The notes: generated from the sequence alone by a model not told the origin. DNA of 64,000 bases from Butyrivibrio sp. NC2002 (GCF_000702265.1 NZ_JNKZ01000004.1:186001-250000); one strand, 5' to 3'; positions 52,665 to 61,402 are shown, counted from the stretch's first letter. Made by a program: numbers and translations.

Positions 52665-53270
52665 TTAGTCTGGCTGCTGACCATCATGAGCCTTCCAGGC
52701 GCACTCTGTTATCTGCATATCTGTAAATACAGCCTTAAAGCTTGAATCCTCTGGACTGCACGCATAGATTCCGAAGGAAATCGTTCCGGCTCCTTCCCAC
52801 ATATGGCAGACTCTCATTTGTGAAAAATCTTTTCCATCGTAGGAACACTCAATACAGTAATCATCTTCTCTCCTGCTAAATCTATACCACATCTGCTTTA
52901 CATCGGCTGGAATAGCCGTAGTTGCCCAGTCAGAATATCCATGGTTTGTAACAACAGAGCCAAGATGCTGAAACTCTTCATTTTCATACTCAACAGAAGC
53001 CTTGAGCCAGTTCTCTGAATCAAGATACATGACAATTCCGCACTGATCAAAACGATGATGGCTATCGGTAAAGTCTGTCTTTACCATAAAGGAGAAGAAT
53101 TTATCATCTGTTTCCATCTGCAAAACAGGAGCATTGTCATTCCTAAAATGATAATATGTTCTCTGCCAAAGATCAGTAAAAGGCTCAGTTGTGATTGTTA
53201 CTTTATCCTCAGTAATATTGCATACGTTCGGTTTTCTTATCCATTCCATTGTTCTTGCGTCAATTTTCAT
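52665..53270 (-). CDS. DUF1349 concanavalin-like protein
   Basis: A 201-residue beta-sandwich protein: TYYHFRNDNAPVLQMETDDK, FDQCGIVMYLDSENWLKASV, and MRVCHMWEGAGTISFGIYAC fit DUF1349 (YesU-like). Such proteins may bind oligosaccharides from plant cell wall. It has no signal peptide. It sits beyond the rhamnose regulator and could be part of the same nutritional theme. Confidence 0.85.
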   Translation of the reverse strand: MKIDARTMEWIRKPNVCNITEDKVTITTEPFTDLWQRTYYHFRNDNAPVLQMETDDKFFSFMVKTDFTDSHHRFDQCGIVMYLDSENWLKASVEYENEEFQHLGSVVTNHGYSDWATTAIPADVKQMWYRFSRREDDYCIECSYDGKDFSQMRVCHMWEGAGTISFGIYACSPEDSSFKAVFTDMQITECAWKAHDGQQPD

Positions 53271-53798
53271 TTCTTCTGTTCTCCCTTACATATACTATGA
53301 AACCACTGATAATAATAATTTCTTTCTCATCCTGCACCCATTCCATGCGTAACTTATTTTTCCCTAATGATATTGTTACAGCCTGTTATGAATTCCTGCA
53401 GGTCATTATACATATCTTTTATGCTTTCCGGATCACCATCACCCATGCCTGCGATATTTACATACTAAAATTAAGTGGTAACGAAGTAGATATTTATTTC
53501 GATTTCCATGTTTATATTCTTTATTCATGGGATAGAATTATATCTTGTTTATCTCGCTTAGGCGAGATGTTAATTAAGTAAAACGGCTTTCATCCCATCA
53601 GCTGAAGCTAATGGGTTTTCAGCCGAAAGCAATTTTATAAACTTTTTCTTCATACTCGTTCCCTCTGTAAATTCATTTTTATCGCACTAATACTGTGTTC
53701 AACGCTTAATATTGTATCACACATGCTTCACATATAAAAAAATAGAGGGGCTGTCGCTTTAGATAAGTTCCTAGAGGTACTGTAAGTTGATAAGGCAT
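53271..53798. other. gene-free stretch with element-like ends
   Basis: No convincing protein. 53,551-53,568 forms ATCTCGC-TTAG-GCGAGAT. 53,584-53,624 forms CGGCT...CCCATCAGCT / AGCTAATGGG...AGCCG, which resembles the left-end hairpin of IS200/IS605 elements. 53,750-53,765 begins GGGGCTGTCGC, a sequence common at insertion-sequence ends. These may be leftovers of lost elements. Confidence 0.45.
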
Positions 53799-54005
53799 TT
53801 AGAAGATTGTTGATATGTTACCATGCAACAAAATCCGGACAATTCCTATAACAAACGGTATCCCAAATGCAAAATCATATGCAAAATGCGATATAACCGC
53901 GAGTATAAACAATCTCGTAATATATTTCTTCCTGTCATGCGTGTAATAACACCCCTCTGCAATAAAAAACCACATAATCGGAGCAGTAAGCCTTCCAATT
54001 CGTTG
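53799..54005 (-). pseudogene. TraX-family gene fragment
   Basis: Frame without start: RIGRLTAPIMWFFIAEGCYY, THDRKKYITRLFILAVISHF, then FGIPFVIGIVRILL. This is the first two helices of TraX-like membrane acetyltransferases. Both ends are cut: a stop precedes the frame and the downstream end runs into element-like sequence. Confidence 0.72.
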
Positions 54006-54038
54006 GTATTATTTTTGCACCATTCAAGAAGCATAGTT

Positions 54039-54428
54039 TCAAAGGATTTCCAAATATTGCATCTTTACGACATTTTCATTAAAAAACATAAATGCCTTGT
54101 GTGATAAATCTGCTATAGGATTATAATGAAAAATCATAATAAAACATATACCCAAGGCAATGGTATAACTAACCAATATAGGCCATATCTTATACGTTAA
54201 TTTTATTTTTTTATTCAATAAATCTATAATCAACGGAATAATCATTATGATTGCAAAAATAGCGCTAACTATATTATTTATTAACCTTCCCGCTTCTGTA
54301 TAACATACTGCGTACATAGTACCATCGCCAAAATCTACCGAAAGTGAAGGTGCCTGAAGATTAAATCCATAAAAAAAAGATATAAATATAAAACCATAAA
54401 TAATAAATAATAATAATTTCTTTCTCAT
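54039..54428 (-). CDS. hypothetical membrane protein
   Basis: About four hydrophobic helices in 129 residues (KKLLLFIIYGFIFISFFYGF, NIVSAIFAIIMIIPLIIDLL, IWPILVSYTIALGICFIMIF). No family recognised. The C-terminus (FNENVVKMQYLEIL) ends close to the TraX fragment and may itself be cut. Confidence 0.5.
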   Translation of the reverse strand: MRKKLLLFIIYGFIFISFFYGFNLQAPSLSVDFGDGTMYAVCYTEAGRLINNIVSAIFAIIMIIPLIIDLLNKKIKLTYKIWPILVSYTIALGICFIMIFHYNPIADLSHKAFMFFNENVVKMQYLEIL

Positions 54429-54493
54429 CATGTCCTCTGGCAATTTGAAGTTATCAAGCTTTTCGCTTATAGAAGAGCCCTACAAATATCGAT

Positions 54494-55684
54494 TTATCTC
54501 ATTAACCAATTAGTTAAATCTAGTACTTTTATTCCTTCTATGTCATAGTCATCATGCTTTGTATTCGCTATCAAAATCTTAGGATATGCATCTTTTATCG
54601 CTCTTAGTGGAGACAGCTCTCTTTCCAATGTATCTGAATCAGAAATATTATCTGATACTTGGATATATAGCTTCTCATTTTGTTTCATAGCTACAAAATC
54701 TATCTCCCTCTGATACAGCTTGCCAACATAAATCTCGTAGCCCCTCCTGAGTAATTCTAAGGCAACTATATTTTCATATGCTCGTCCATAATCCATATTT
54801 CTTGTTCCAAGCATTGCATATCTAAATCCTAAATCGCTAAGATAGTATTTATCTGATGTTTCTAAATACTTTTTTCCACGAATGTCGTATCGTTTTACTT
54901 TATAGAACATAAATGCACTGCAGAGATACTTCATATAATTTCCTATTGTTATATGATTCGTCTCAACCTTATTTTGCTTAAAAACATTACTAATCTTACT
55001 TGCAGATGTCAGATTGGAAATATTATCCATCATATAATCTGTTAAAGAATCCAAAAGCGCCTCTTCCTTAATACCATACTTGTCTACAAGATAACGTTTT
55101 ATACTTGTAGTGTAAACATCCTTTATATATGATGCCTGATCCTCTTTTTCGCTGTACACATATGCCCCAGATAAACCACCACTCATAACATATGAATCCA
55201 ATACATTTGCTGTATTAGAATCATATCCATAGTACTCACAATATTCAGCAAAACTAAATGGATAAACAGGAATTTCTATAAATCTCCCCGTAAATAACGT
55301 CGATAAATCTGAGCTTAGCAAAAATGCATTGGAACCCGTAATATAGATATCGTATTTTCGGCTGTTATATAAACTATTGATAGCAAGCTCAAATTTTTCA
55401 CACATTTGAACTTCATCTACAACAATGACATTTGTTTTACCATCAATGTATTGTCCTTCGCAAAAATTATAGAGTTCCTTATATGTTTTTAAATCATCGA
55501 ATTTAAAATCTGCAAAATCAACGTATATTATATTTGTATCTTCGTTTGTGCGTATCAGTTCCATATATGCTCGCACCAACTCAGACTTTCCAGAACGTCT
55601 CAATCCTGTTATTATCTTTATATCAGGAGTATTCTTTAATCGAATGAGTCTATCCAAATATTTTTTTCTTTCAATAATCTTCAT
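54494..55684 (-). CDS. AAA_14/DUF4143 ATP-binding protein
   Basis: A 396-residue ATPase: Walker A GLRRSGKSEL (26-35), Walker B VIVVDEVQMC (about 88-97), then DIYITGSNAFLLSSDLSTLF, and the C-terminal DUF4143 nuclease-like part KYYLSDLGFRYAMLGTRN, REIDFVAMKQNEKLYIQVS (D-x-x-A-M-K restriction-type site). Its promoter carries repeated GTTTTGAAAGTGA sites. Function of the family is unsettled; some act in mobile or defence loci. Confidence 0.88.
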   Translation of the reverse strand: MKIIERKKYLDRLIRLKNTPDIKIITGLRRSGKSELVRAYMELIRTNEDTNIIYVDFADFKFDDLKTYKELYNFCEGQYIDGKTNVIVVDEVQMCEKFELAINSLYNSRKYDIYITGSNAFLLSSDLSTLFTGRFIEIPVYPFSFAEYCEYYGYDSNTANVLDSYVMSGGLSGAYVYSEKEDQASYIKDVYTTSIKRYLVDKYGIKEEALLDSLTDYMMDNISNLTSASKISNVFKQNKVETNHITIGNYMKYLCSAFMFYKVKRYDIRGKKYLETSDKYYLSDLGFRYAMLGTRNMDYGRAYENIVALELLRRGYEIYVGKLYQREIDFVAMKQNEKLYIQVSDNISDSDTLERELSPLRAIKDAYPKILIANTKHDDYDIEGIKVLDLTNWLMR

Positions 55685-55730
55685 ACAGGCCTCACTTTCA
55701 AAACTTCAATTTCTTTTCACTTTTGAAAGC

Positions 55731-55759
55731 ATTGTATCATTCACTTTCAAAACTTACAA
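55731..55759 (-). promoter_or_regulatory. promoter with repeated operator motif
   Basis: TTGTAA and TACAAT, 17-base spacer, minus strand. AGTTTTGAAAGTGA occurs twice between 55,691 and 55,756, once in the spacer and once near the start codon, with an inverted CTTTCAAAAG between. This suggests cooperative repression. Confidence 0.65.
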
Positions 55760-55857
55760 TATTTTTCTTTTTTGAAAATGCAAAAAGAGCAGCCACCTCG
55801 ATTTGAGATAACTGCTATGTAACATTCAGTATTTAATTAGATAGACAAATTTATCGA

Positions 55858-56517
55858 TTATAGCCCGACAAAACATCTGATTTCCTGTTCCAAGAGTCGA
55901 AATACGTTTGCGACCAGATACCCATCAGCAATCGCATGATTCAGACGAACGGTCACAGGCATGACAAGCCTGCCGTTTTCTTCTCTGTATTTTCCCCAGT
56001 TAATGATCGGCGCAAAATATAGATATCCATCAGGAAGTTCAAGATGAAGTGAATCATAGGAAAGCCAGGATATATAAGATGCATCGAACCAGTTGGGATG
56101 ATTCGTCGTATCCAGGCCGTATTCTCTTGTTTTCTTTGCCTCTTCAACATCACGCAATGCAGCATTATAGAACTTTTCATAGTCCTCATCATATTCCGTA
56201 TATACAGGCGTACAGGTTTCCGTATCTTCATGAAAAACATACTGCGTAGGATTGATTACGTCATAGCAGATCAGCTCATCTGTCTGCCAAAGATATCCCA
56301 TTCTGTAGTCTTCGCGTGAATTCATGGCTTTTGAAAGGATAAACAGGAAATTGATGTAAAACTTCGTACCTGTGTTCCTGGAGTATGCGGCGAGCTCTGT
56401 TACGTCTATTCTCGAAGTTATCGAGGTCGAGCACTTACAATCTTCCGTAAAGTGGCGAAATACACCTTTTCGATAATACGTCCCTTTATCAATTACTTTA
56501 TAGTTAATTTGCTTCAT
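55858..56517 (-). CDS. chloramphenicol acetyltransferase-like protein
   Basis: A CAT-fold enzyme of about 219 residues: YYRKGVFRHFTEDCKCSTSI at the start, YINFLFILSKAMNSREDYRM, PIINWGKYREENGRLVMPV, and the catalytic NHAIADGYLVANVF (HxxxDG, catalytic His). The usual start is at 56,517 (MKQINYK). Members of this subgroup may not all confer resistance. Confidence 0.85.
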   Translation of the reverse strand: MKQINYKVIDKGTYYRKGVFRHFTEDCKCSTSITSRIDVTELAAYSRNTGTKFYINFLFILSKAMNSREDYRMGYLWQTDELICYDVINPTQYVFHEDTETCTPVYTEYDEDYEKFYNAALRDVEEAKKTREYGLDTTNHPNWFDASYISWLSYDSLHLELPDGYLYFAPIINWGKYREENGRLVMPVTVRLNHAIADGYLVANVFRLLEQEIRCFVGL

Positions 56518-56669
56518 TCTTACACCCCGACCTTCTGCTCGTTCAGAAGAAGTATAACCGTATCTCCACAAACACCGATTCTTAATTATTCTATCATGAG
56601 CAACACAAATGTAAAAAGGGAGAAATGTATTTTCTCTTTAATACCGATAATATCTTTCTTTTTCTGAAA

Positions 56670-57665
56670 TCATGCCAGCTTATCCAAAAGCTCATCTATA
56701 TCACTGTTAATGCATACGCTCCTATCTTCTATCTCTCTGGGACAGTATGCCTCTTTGTAATTCAAGCATGCATATGTAGCTTTTTCATTTTCCATTGTCA
56801 TTTGCCAGAATGGATACTTAATTATTACTGGTGTATTGCTGCCTACCCCAAGTTCCAGGAAAAGCACATGCAGATTTTCATGTCTTCTAAGGAAATCAGA
56901 ATAAGCCGCTGATGCTCTATGCCAGCCTCCATCTTCAAGGAATGTATCATCACTTCTAAGATTCATGGTGACATCACTTCCATCAATCGGACACTTTGGA
57001 ATCAAACTGCTGTCAATTTCCATTCTGACCACGTCGCCAGATGGTATTGCAAAAATTCCATTCCCATCCTTAACAAATCCCTGAGATTCCATGGCATTCA
57101 TCACCCAGTCTTCATTATCAAAGTTTTCCCTAATTGCCGGATTCAAACTTTGAAACAGACCATAATCTCCCTGAGTGTAAAATAATCTTTTCTTATCAAA
57201 GCCTGCTTTCTGAAAGCAATGATCCACGTTTGTAGTAATCACAAAGTAATCTTTATCCTTAACAAGGTTATAAAGTTTTGTATAAGTATCTTTATGTGCA
57301 TCAAGGTATCTGTTGATGTAGATATACCTTGACCAATATGCCCAGAACTCTTCCTTGGTTTTGTATGGGTAAAACCCGCCTGAATACATGTCCTGAAAAC
57401 CATATTTTTCTTCAAAATCAGAAAACCACTTTTTAAACCGGTCTCCACTGTACGTAAACCCTGCGGAAGTAGAAAGTCCTGCCCCAGCTCCAACAACAAT
57501 AGCATCAGCAGCCTTTATTTCTTCTTTTAATCTGTCAAGCTGCTCTGTATCATCATCTTTCCCAAGGGACATACCGCTGTTAAAGCTATGTATGGCACTT
57601 AAACCTTTTTCTATTGTTTCCTGATATCCATTTGGCTGAAACGATCTGATCTTAGCCGTTATCAT
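56670..57665 (-). CDS. class-M (SirTM-like) sirtuin, full length
   Basis: A 331-residue sirtuin: GAGAGLSTSAGFTYSG (59-74) in place of the usual GAGxSxxSGIPDFR, ITTNVDHCFQ (143-151), and YTQGDYGLFQ, with Gln where deacylases have the catalytic His. Class-M sirtuins are known as protein ADP-ribosyltransferases paired with a macro-domain hydrolase. The macro gene is directly upstream by 20 bases, giving the expected writer-eraser pair. No GcvH-L or lipoate-ligase gene is adjacent. Confidence 0.88.
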   Translation of the reverse strand: MITAKIRSFQPNGYQETIEKGLSAIHSFNSGMSLGKDDDTEQLDRLKEEIKAADAIVVGAGAGLSTSAGFTYSGDRFKKWFSDFEEKYGFQDMYSGGFYPYKTKEEFWAYWSRYIYINRYLDAHKDTYTKLYNLVKDKDYFVITTNVDHCFQKAGFDKKRLFYTQGDYGLFQSLNPAIRENFDNEDWVMNAMESQGFVKDGNGIFAIPSGDVVRMEIDSSLIPKCPIDGSDVTMNLRSDDTFLEDGGWHRASAAYSDFLRRHENLHVLFLELGVGSNTPVIIKYPFWQMTMENEKATYACLNYKEAYCPREIEDRSVCINSDIDELLDKLA

Positions 57666-57685
57666 TTTAAAACACTCCTTATAGC

Positions 57686-58468
57686 TTAACCATTTAACAG
57701 TTTTTCATATATTTCAAAATCAAGATCCTTAAATACATTGAAAACAATCTTCATCTCACTGCCTGTCTCATCAAGCCAGTTTTTAACTGTCTCTACAGCA
57801 ATCTCAGCAGCTCTCTGATTAGGAAACATGAAAACACCGGTAGAAATGCAACAAAGAGCAATGCTCTTAACACCGTTTTCCTCTGCTATATCAAGACATG
57901 ACTTATAGCAGGATGCCAAAAGCTGCTCATGCTTTTTAGTCAGAGGACCTTGAACTATAGGACCCACGGTATGAATAACATAATCACAAGGTAAATTATA
58001 CGCCGGAGTAATCTTAGCCTGCCCTGTTGGCTCTGGATGTCCCTGCTTTTCCATGATGCAGTTACATGTTTTTCTTAGCATGAGTCCAGATTTCGAGTGT
58101 ACAATGTTATCCGCACAATTATGCAGGATTCTCCAGCAGCCCAAAAGCTCCGAATTTGCGGGATTCGTCAATGCATCCACTCGAAGTGTTGTCATGTCTC
58201 CTTGCCATAAATATAGACGATTATCACTTTTTATGGGTTCTAAATCATTTATATCTGTAATACCGGCACGTCTATTTTCTTCTGTTAGATATTCATCCTG
58301 TATCTTAAGAAATTCATCACTTAGATCTTTAGGTACCCATATATTCATAAGACCACGAAGTAAATCCTTCTGCCCTTGCTCATCATTTGGAATAGGATAA
58401 TCACTTAGCTGGGATTCATCTCTTTGTAATTCTTTAATTAACCAAATTCTCTGTTCAGTATGGTTCAT
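57686..58468 (-). CDS. zinc-type macro domain protein-ADP-ribose hydrolase
   Basis: A 260-residue macro protein: LWQGDMTTLRVDALTNPANS, GCWRILHNCADNIVHS, CDYVIHTVGP and SIALCCISTGVFMFP. Cys111, His116 and Cys118 fit the zinc site of the macro proteins linked to class-M sirtuins. It should remove ADP-ribose placed by the downstream sirtuin. Full length; a broken copy of its end is at 13,270. Confidence 0.9.
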   Translation of the reverse strand: MNHTEQRIWLIKELQRDESQLSDYPIPNDEQGQKDLLRGLMNIWVPKDLSDEFLKIQDEYLTEENRRAGITDINDLEPIKSDNRLYLWQGDMTTLRVDALTNPANSELLGCWRILHNCADNIVHSKSGLMLRKTCNCIMEKQGHPEPTGQAKITPAYNLPCDYVIHTVGPIVQGPLTKKHEQLLASCYKSCLDIAEENGVKSIALCCISTGVFMFPNQRAAEIAVETVKNWLDETGSEMKIVFNVFKDLDFEIYEKLLNG

Positions 58469-58524
58469 GAGATATCAACTCCCTTTCATTACTTCAGAGG
58501 ACAATTCTTTTGGCATACGGATAT

Positions 58525-59088
58525 TCATCCCATGCTAATAGTTATTGTAACATCGCCATTTGAAAGCAACTCAGTCATGCCAGCCTCATCCTTATCAGAT
58601 ATGTGACCTAACCGTGTGTATGACCAGCTATTAGAACCATAAAACACAACCATTTGATTCCCTGAATAAAGAACTATATCCCCTGATGATGTTGTCGTCT
58701 GTTTGACATCTCTTGGAAGACTCTGACCTATAGATCCCACCTGCTCAAATCCGCCATACATTGACATCTGAATTATGACATCGCCTTTTTCAGCCATATT
58801 TCGCAGCGCGTCTACTGCCTGATTATTTTCCCAATCTACATTTACTTTAATATCACCAATTTTCATTATCATAGTTTTTTCTCCAATACTCGTATCATCA
58901 GAAGAAGTGTCACTCTCAACAGCTTGATTATCAGTTTCTTCTGTACTTTCTGCTTCTATATCTTCTGATTCAGAAATGGCAGCGCTCGAATCATAGTTTT
59001 CATATGGTATCTTAGTATCACCTGAGCATGCGCTGGTACAAAGCATCATGAACACACAGAGTGTCATCATAATCAATTTCGTTTTCAT
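58525..59088 (-). CDS. lipoprotein with cyclophilin-like domain
   Basis: Signal peptide with lipobox CTSAC (MKTKLIMMTLCVFMMLC start), a Ser/Glu-rich linker, then a cyclophilin-like (PF18050-type) domain: KIGDIKVNVDWENNQAVDAL, YGGFEQVGSIGQSLPRDVKQ, DIVLYSGNQMVVFYGSNSWS. A membrane-anchored outer-face protein of unknown ligand. Confidence 0.85.
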   Translation of the reverse strand: MKTKLIMMTLCVFMMLCTSACSGDTKIPYENYDSSAAISESEDIEAESTEETDNQAVESDTSSDDTSIGEKTMIMKIGDIKVNVDWENNQAVDALRNMAEKGDVIIQMSMYGGFEQVGSIGQSLPRDVKQTTTSSGDIVLYSGNQMVVFYGSNSWSYTRLGHISDKDEAGMTELLSNGDVTITISMG

Positions 59089-59100
59089 CGCAAACTTCCT

Positions 59101-59643
59101 TTATTTTAATGTTTTTCCAAACTCATAGGCTTCACTTAATTCCTCTTTTTTACCTAATGCCTCACCCATATCGCCTATGCCTCCGCAGAATAAGGAACCG
59201 GAGAATTCTGCCTTTTCAAAACAGTCAACCCATCCCTGAAGTCCGCTTTCAGCCTTCTGGGGCACAAACTCTTCATCCTCAGCCGCAACAGAGAGCATAT
59301 AAACATTCCTAAACTTATAGTCTGAAGGATACAGCGGATTGAGCCTGTCCAAAAGAGTTTTCATCTGGCCGCTCATCTCGTAATAATAAATCGGAGTTGC
59401 AAATACAAGGGTATCTGCATTCTTTACTTTTTCTGCAATCTCAGCAGCATCATCCTTAATGACACATTTCTGGGTATTCTGACAGGCAAGACAACCTATA
59501 CAGAAACTGATATTTTTCCCTTTCAGGCTTATATGTTCCACATCATGACCTGAAGCTTTTGCTCCCTCTATAAGCTTTTCCGTAAGTATGTCGGAATTAC
59601 TCTTTGCACGAAGACTTGTAGAAATTACTAACACTTTGCTCAT
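59101..59643 (-). CDS. flavodoxin-fold NAD(P)H-dependent oxidoreductase
   Basis: A 180-residue FMN reductase-like protein: [38 protein letters not shown] (Cys-rich loop) and [20 protein letters not shown]. Family members reduce flavins, quinones or nitro compounds. The start at 59,643 is chosen because upstream frame-continuing codons belong to an acetyltransferase remnant; AAAGGATGG precedes the ATG. Confidence 0.88.
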   Translation of the reverse strand: MSKVLVISTSLRAKSNSDILTEKLIEGAKASGHDVEHISLKGKNISFCIGCLACQNTQKCVIKDDAAEIAEKVKNADTLVFATPIYYYEMSGQMKTLLDRLNPLYPSDYKFRNVYMLSVAAEDEEFVPQKAESGLQGWVDCFEKAEFSGSLFCGGIGDMGEALGKKEELSEAYEFGKTLK

Positions 59644-59794
59644 ATTTTCCCATCCTTTCTTTTCTATTGGTCTGACATTCTCTATCTTCTTTTTAACTTT
59701 TGCAGGAACACCTCCCACAATCGTGTTTTCCTCAACGTCTTTTGTTACAACAGCTCCGGCTGCAATTACAGCTCCATCACCAATTGTCAGGCTC
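59644..59794 (-). pseudogene. C-terminal fragment of a hexapeptide acetyltransferase
   Basis: Frame without start: [38 protein letters not shown], in frame with the flavodoxin gene. The GGVPAKVKK signature is typical of maltose/galactoside acetyltransferases. The front is replaced by a MATE fragment. A full enzyme of this type is at 62,731. Confidence 0.82.
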
Positions 59795-59797
59795 TGC

Positions 59798-60187
59798 CTA
59801 AAAAGATTCAGTAAAGCTCTTCCTCCACAGGAACAAAAGACAGATAACAGTATTTATTATCCAGCAGCATATTGCTATGAATATGGCGGCATTTGCTGCG
59901 TTCTTGACCTTGTCGGGGCGCTTTTCACCCAGTGCTTTGGATATTACCGCATTTAGTCCTACCGCATTTCCAAGACCAAGGGATGAAACGATGAGCTGAA
60001 CCGGTCCCGCAAGTGAAAGCGCCGTCAGCGCATCTTCTGAAATTCTTGACACAAAAACCGAATCCACAAGGTTATAAAGTGAGTTGATAAGCAGGCTGAA
60101 CATAAGAGGAATTCCTGTAGTGATCACAAGCTTGCTTATCTTTTCTGTTCCCATGATATTTTCGCCGGATGATATTTGTTTTGCCAT
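59798..60187 (-). pseudogene. MATE efflux transporter, N-terminal fragment
   Basis: Starts MAKQISSGENIMGTEKISKL and continues PLMFSLLINSLYNLVDSVFV, then AGPVQLIVSSLGLGNAVGLN and GEKRPDKVKNAANAA. These are the first three helices of a MATE (about 450 residues when full). It stops where it joins the hexapeptide remnant. The LysR-type palindrome is upstream. Confidence 0.85.
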
Positions 60188-60230
60188 AAATCTCTCCTGA
60201 ATTTCTTTTCTTTCCAGTTTCCATATTAAA

Positions 60231-60310
60231 ACCTTGACCTGGTTTTCGCTAATGAACAAAATAAATATCATGATATTCATTTTTGGAATAACACTTAAAT
60301 GGTCAGCTTT
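60231..60310. promoter_or_regulatory. LysR-type palindrome region, copy 2
   Basis: Same 80-base stretch as 29,455-29,534, with AATATCATGATATT at 60,264-60,277. Here it drives the MATE fragment; the divergent lysR gene expected on the other side is replaced by an AAA pseudogene. Confidence 0.65.
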
Positions 60311-60721
60311 TTATTATGCTTTTTTAATGAAGAAAGCATATTATCTATGATGCTTACGTTATCCTGAGGAGTATCATTTCCATTAACACCAATACCAAAA
60401 CCTGCGATGGATATGTTGAATCCCTGTTTAAAGAAATCCGGGATTTTCTTGCAGGAATCGATCAAACACATAGCACAGTCATTGATAAGATCCTGCGTTG
60501 AATTTAGGTCTATTACAATCCTTATCCTTCCCAAGTTCATTTGTTATTGAAGTCATAAGTACAGTCTTGCCACTTCCTCTGATTCCTTCGATAAGATATG
60601 CCTGACTGATTGGATTGTCAGCCTCAAATGTACTTAAGATCATATCCGTATTTTCATATCTGGATATATATTCATTTGGCTGTTTTCCAAAAGTAAGAGT
60701 AAATGGATTATTCTTTTTCAT
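60295..60721 (-). pseudogene. AAA ATPase gene, frameshifted and truncated
   Basis: From 60,721: MKKNNPFTLTFGKQPNEYIS, IEGIRGSGKTVLMTSITNEL (Walker A GIRGSGKT), GKDKDC, then out of phase. In the next frame VIDLNSTQDLINDCAMCLID continues to KKHNKKLTI. A loss of one or four bases near 60,525 would explain it. The end is cut at the LysR-type region, so most of the ATPase is gone. Confidence 0.82.
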
Positions 60722-60734
60722 AACATGACATCCT

Positions 60735-60810
60735 TTCATAATTCTTCATAATCCATTACACTTTCATAATTCTTCATAATTCAATATATTTTTCATAAAC
60801 TTTCATAAGT
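60735..60810 (-). promoter_or_regulatory. iteron-like operator upstream of the AAA pseudogene
   Basis: The unit ATTATGAAGAATTATGAAAG occurs twice (about 60,734-60,776), with further TATGAAAG-like pieces to 60,808. The direct-repeat array is typical of autoregulators, comparable to the GTTTTGAAAGTGA repeats near 55.7 kb. Confidence 0.55.
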
Positions 60811-60833
60811 GAACTACAAAAGTTACCTCTACA

Positions 60834-60880
60834 TAAAAAGAATCAGCTCCAAATCCATCCTTGAATTCTTTGCTGATTCT
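60834..60880 (-). terminator. terminator of nitroreductase gene, conserved loop, copy B
   Basis: Stem AGAATCAGC / GCTGATTCT followed by TTTTA on the minus strand; loop TCCAAATCC...GAATTCTTT as in copy A at 25,370. It lies ten bases after the nitroreductase stop. Confidence 0.8.
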
Positions 60881-60889
60881 CTGCTTTTC

Positions 60890-61402
60890 TTAAATATAAC
60901 TTACTGTTTCTGTAAGGTTCTTCCTGATGTTATGATTATCAAGAGGTCCTGCACCATCTGCCGCATATCCAAGGTCAAGAAGCATCAAAATCTCTTCATT
61001 CTCCGGCAAACCAAGATCTTTAGCGAGCTTATCAGGATCAAAGAAATTTAGCCAGCAGCTGTCTACCCCAGCATCAGCGGCAGCCAACATGAGATGTGTT
61101 GCCACAATCGACGCATCCTCCACTCCGGAATCTCTCTTGCCACCCGGATATGTAAATACATTGTTTTTATCAAATGTTACAACAAGAACTGTCGGCGCTC
61201 CGTAACGGCATGGCGTTGCCTTATCGATCTTAGCCAGGTTATCATCAGTCTCAACAACATAAATATGCTGTTCCTGAAGATTCTTTGCCGTAGGTGCAAG
61301 CTTTCCGGCTTCAAGGATGTCATTAAGCTTTGCCCTGTCTACTTTCCTTTCGCTGTATTTCTTACATGAATAACGGTTCTTTACTACTTCTTTAAATTCC
61401 AT
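60890..61402 (-). CDS. nitroreductase family protein
   Basis: FMN-dependent nitroreductase of 170 residues: KEVVKNRYSCKKYSERKVDR, LEAGKLAPTAKNLQEQHIYV, then LMLAAADAGVDSCWLNFFDP and LDLGYAADG. Active as dimer; reduces nitro or quinone compounds. The start at 61,402 (MEFKEVV) is preceded by AAAGGGG. It follows ybaK by 16 bases, hence one operon. Confidence 0.9.
   Translation of the reverse strand: MEFKEVVKNRYSCKKYSERKVDRAKLNDILEAGKLAPTAKNLQEQHIYVVETDDNLAKIDKATPCRYGAPTVLVVTFDKNNVFTYPGGKRDSGVEDASIVATHLMLAAADAGVDSCWLNFFDPDKLAKDLGLPENEEILMLLDLGYAADGAGPLDNHNIRKNLTETVSYI

Noticed and set aside
53249..53581. Plus-strand open frame of 110 codons
   Set aside because: Composition is unlike real genes here (many Phe/Ile/His/Cys), no ribosome site, no domain.
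53750..53770. GGGGCTGTCGC as proof of an insertion sequence
   Set aside because: Only one end is seen, without a transposase or a matching inverted copy.
60735..60810. Direct repeats considered as a CRISPR array
   Set aside because: Only two to three short, imperfect units without spacers of constant length, placed in a promoter.
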